Below are positions 5,394-5,433 of a DNA stretch of 5,433 nt, one piece after another. Every line of letters starts with the position of its first letter. The stretch's first letter is position 1. Origin of the DNA: Hyphomicrobiales bacterium (GTDB lineage Bacteria; Pseudomonadota; Alphaproteobacteria; Rhizobiales; Beijerinckiaceae); assembly GCA_027489835.1 (NCBI GenBank), contig JAIXZF010000434.1:1-5433 (forward strand), given 5' to 3'. The notes beneath the pieces are model-generated. The model did no database searches. It was not told the origin of the DNA and was given only the letters and a program-made list of their open reading frames with translations. The translations under genes were made by a program, and so were the position numbers.

Positions 5394-5433
5394 TGGCGGA
5401 CGCAGCCATGACCGCGCCCGTCTCGCTCACCCA
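5393..5433 (+). CDS. Start of an unidentified downstream gene (cut by right edge)
   Basis: From the ATG at 5393, which shares its A with the GTPase stop codon, the frame is open to the edge: MADAAMTAPVSLT and then an incomplete codon. A second in-frame ATG at 5408 is preceded by GGA (5398-5400) at 7 nt and could be the true start. Only 13 codons are visible, so the product cannot be identified from sequence. From memory, WD40-repeat proteins often follow this GTPase in Hyphomicrobiales and begin in a similar way; that is a weak guess. The overlap suggests translational coupling to the GTPase. Confidence 0.5.
   Translation, partial: MADAAMTAPVSLT

Overview
This is a compact, GC-rich stretch of what looks like ordinary alphaproteobacterial chromosome. 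I place it in the Hyphomicrobiales (Rhizobiales); a Bosea- or Methylobacterium-like genus is a guess from protein style. The reasons are strong G/C third-position bias, a Tim44-like protein with a cleavable N-terminus, an AFGTGHHGTT-type PrmA, and a 600-residue-class Xaa-Pro aminopeptidase. I see no mobile element, CRISPR array, phage gene, tRNA or rRNA.

Layout. (1) Positions 1-686, minus strand: N-terminal 228 codons of a secreted or membrane-anchored Tim44-like protein, cut by the left edge. (2) 687-849: divergent intergenic region containing a perfect GAAC-N7-GAAC, the form of the alphaproteobacterial LexA box. (3) 850-1782, plus: prmA, the ribosomal protein L11 methyltransferase. (4) 1789-2177, minus: two very small uncharacterised genes (74 and 46 codons) in an apparent operon that converges on prmA with only 6 bp between stop codons. 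(5) 2178-2461: divergent intergenic region with a palindrome (TCTCGCA-CA-TGCGAGA) and other dyads. (6) 2462-4306, plus: a three-domain M24B aminopeptidase P with all metal ligands present. (7) 4307-4415: short regulatory region with an imperfect palindrome, TGTTATACTATATCA, resembling a Zur operator and overlapping a good -10 hexamer. (8) 4416-5393, plus: a CobW/COG0523 GTPase with Walker A, CxCC and a His4 run. (9) From 5393: the start of a further gene that overlaps the GTPase stop (TGATG) and runs off the right edge.

Functionally this is mostly housekeeping: translation-factor modification, peptide turnover and probable metal handling. The best-supported new inference is zinc-responsive control of the CobW-family GTPase, because operator type, promoter overlap and gene family agree. 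The two small minus-strand genes are the least explained coding content. I found no convincing evidence of a wholly new multi-gene system.
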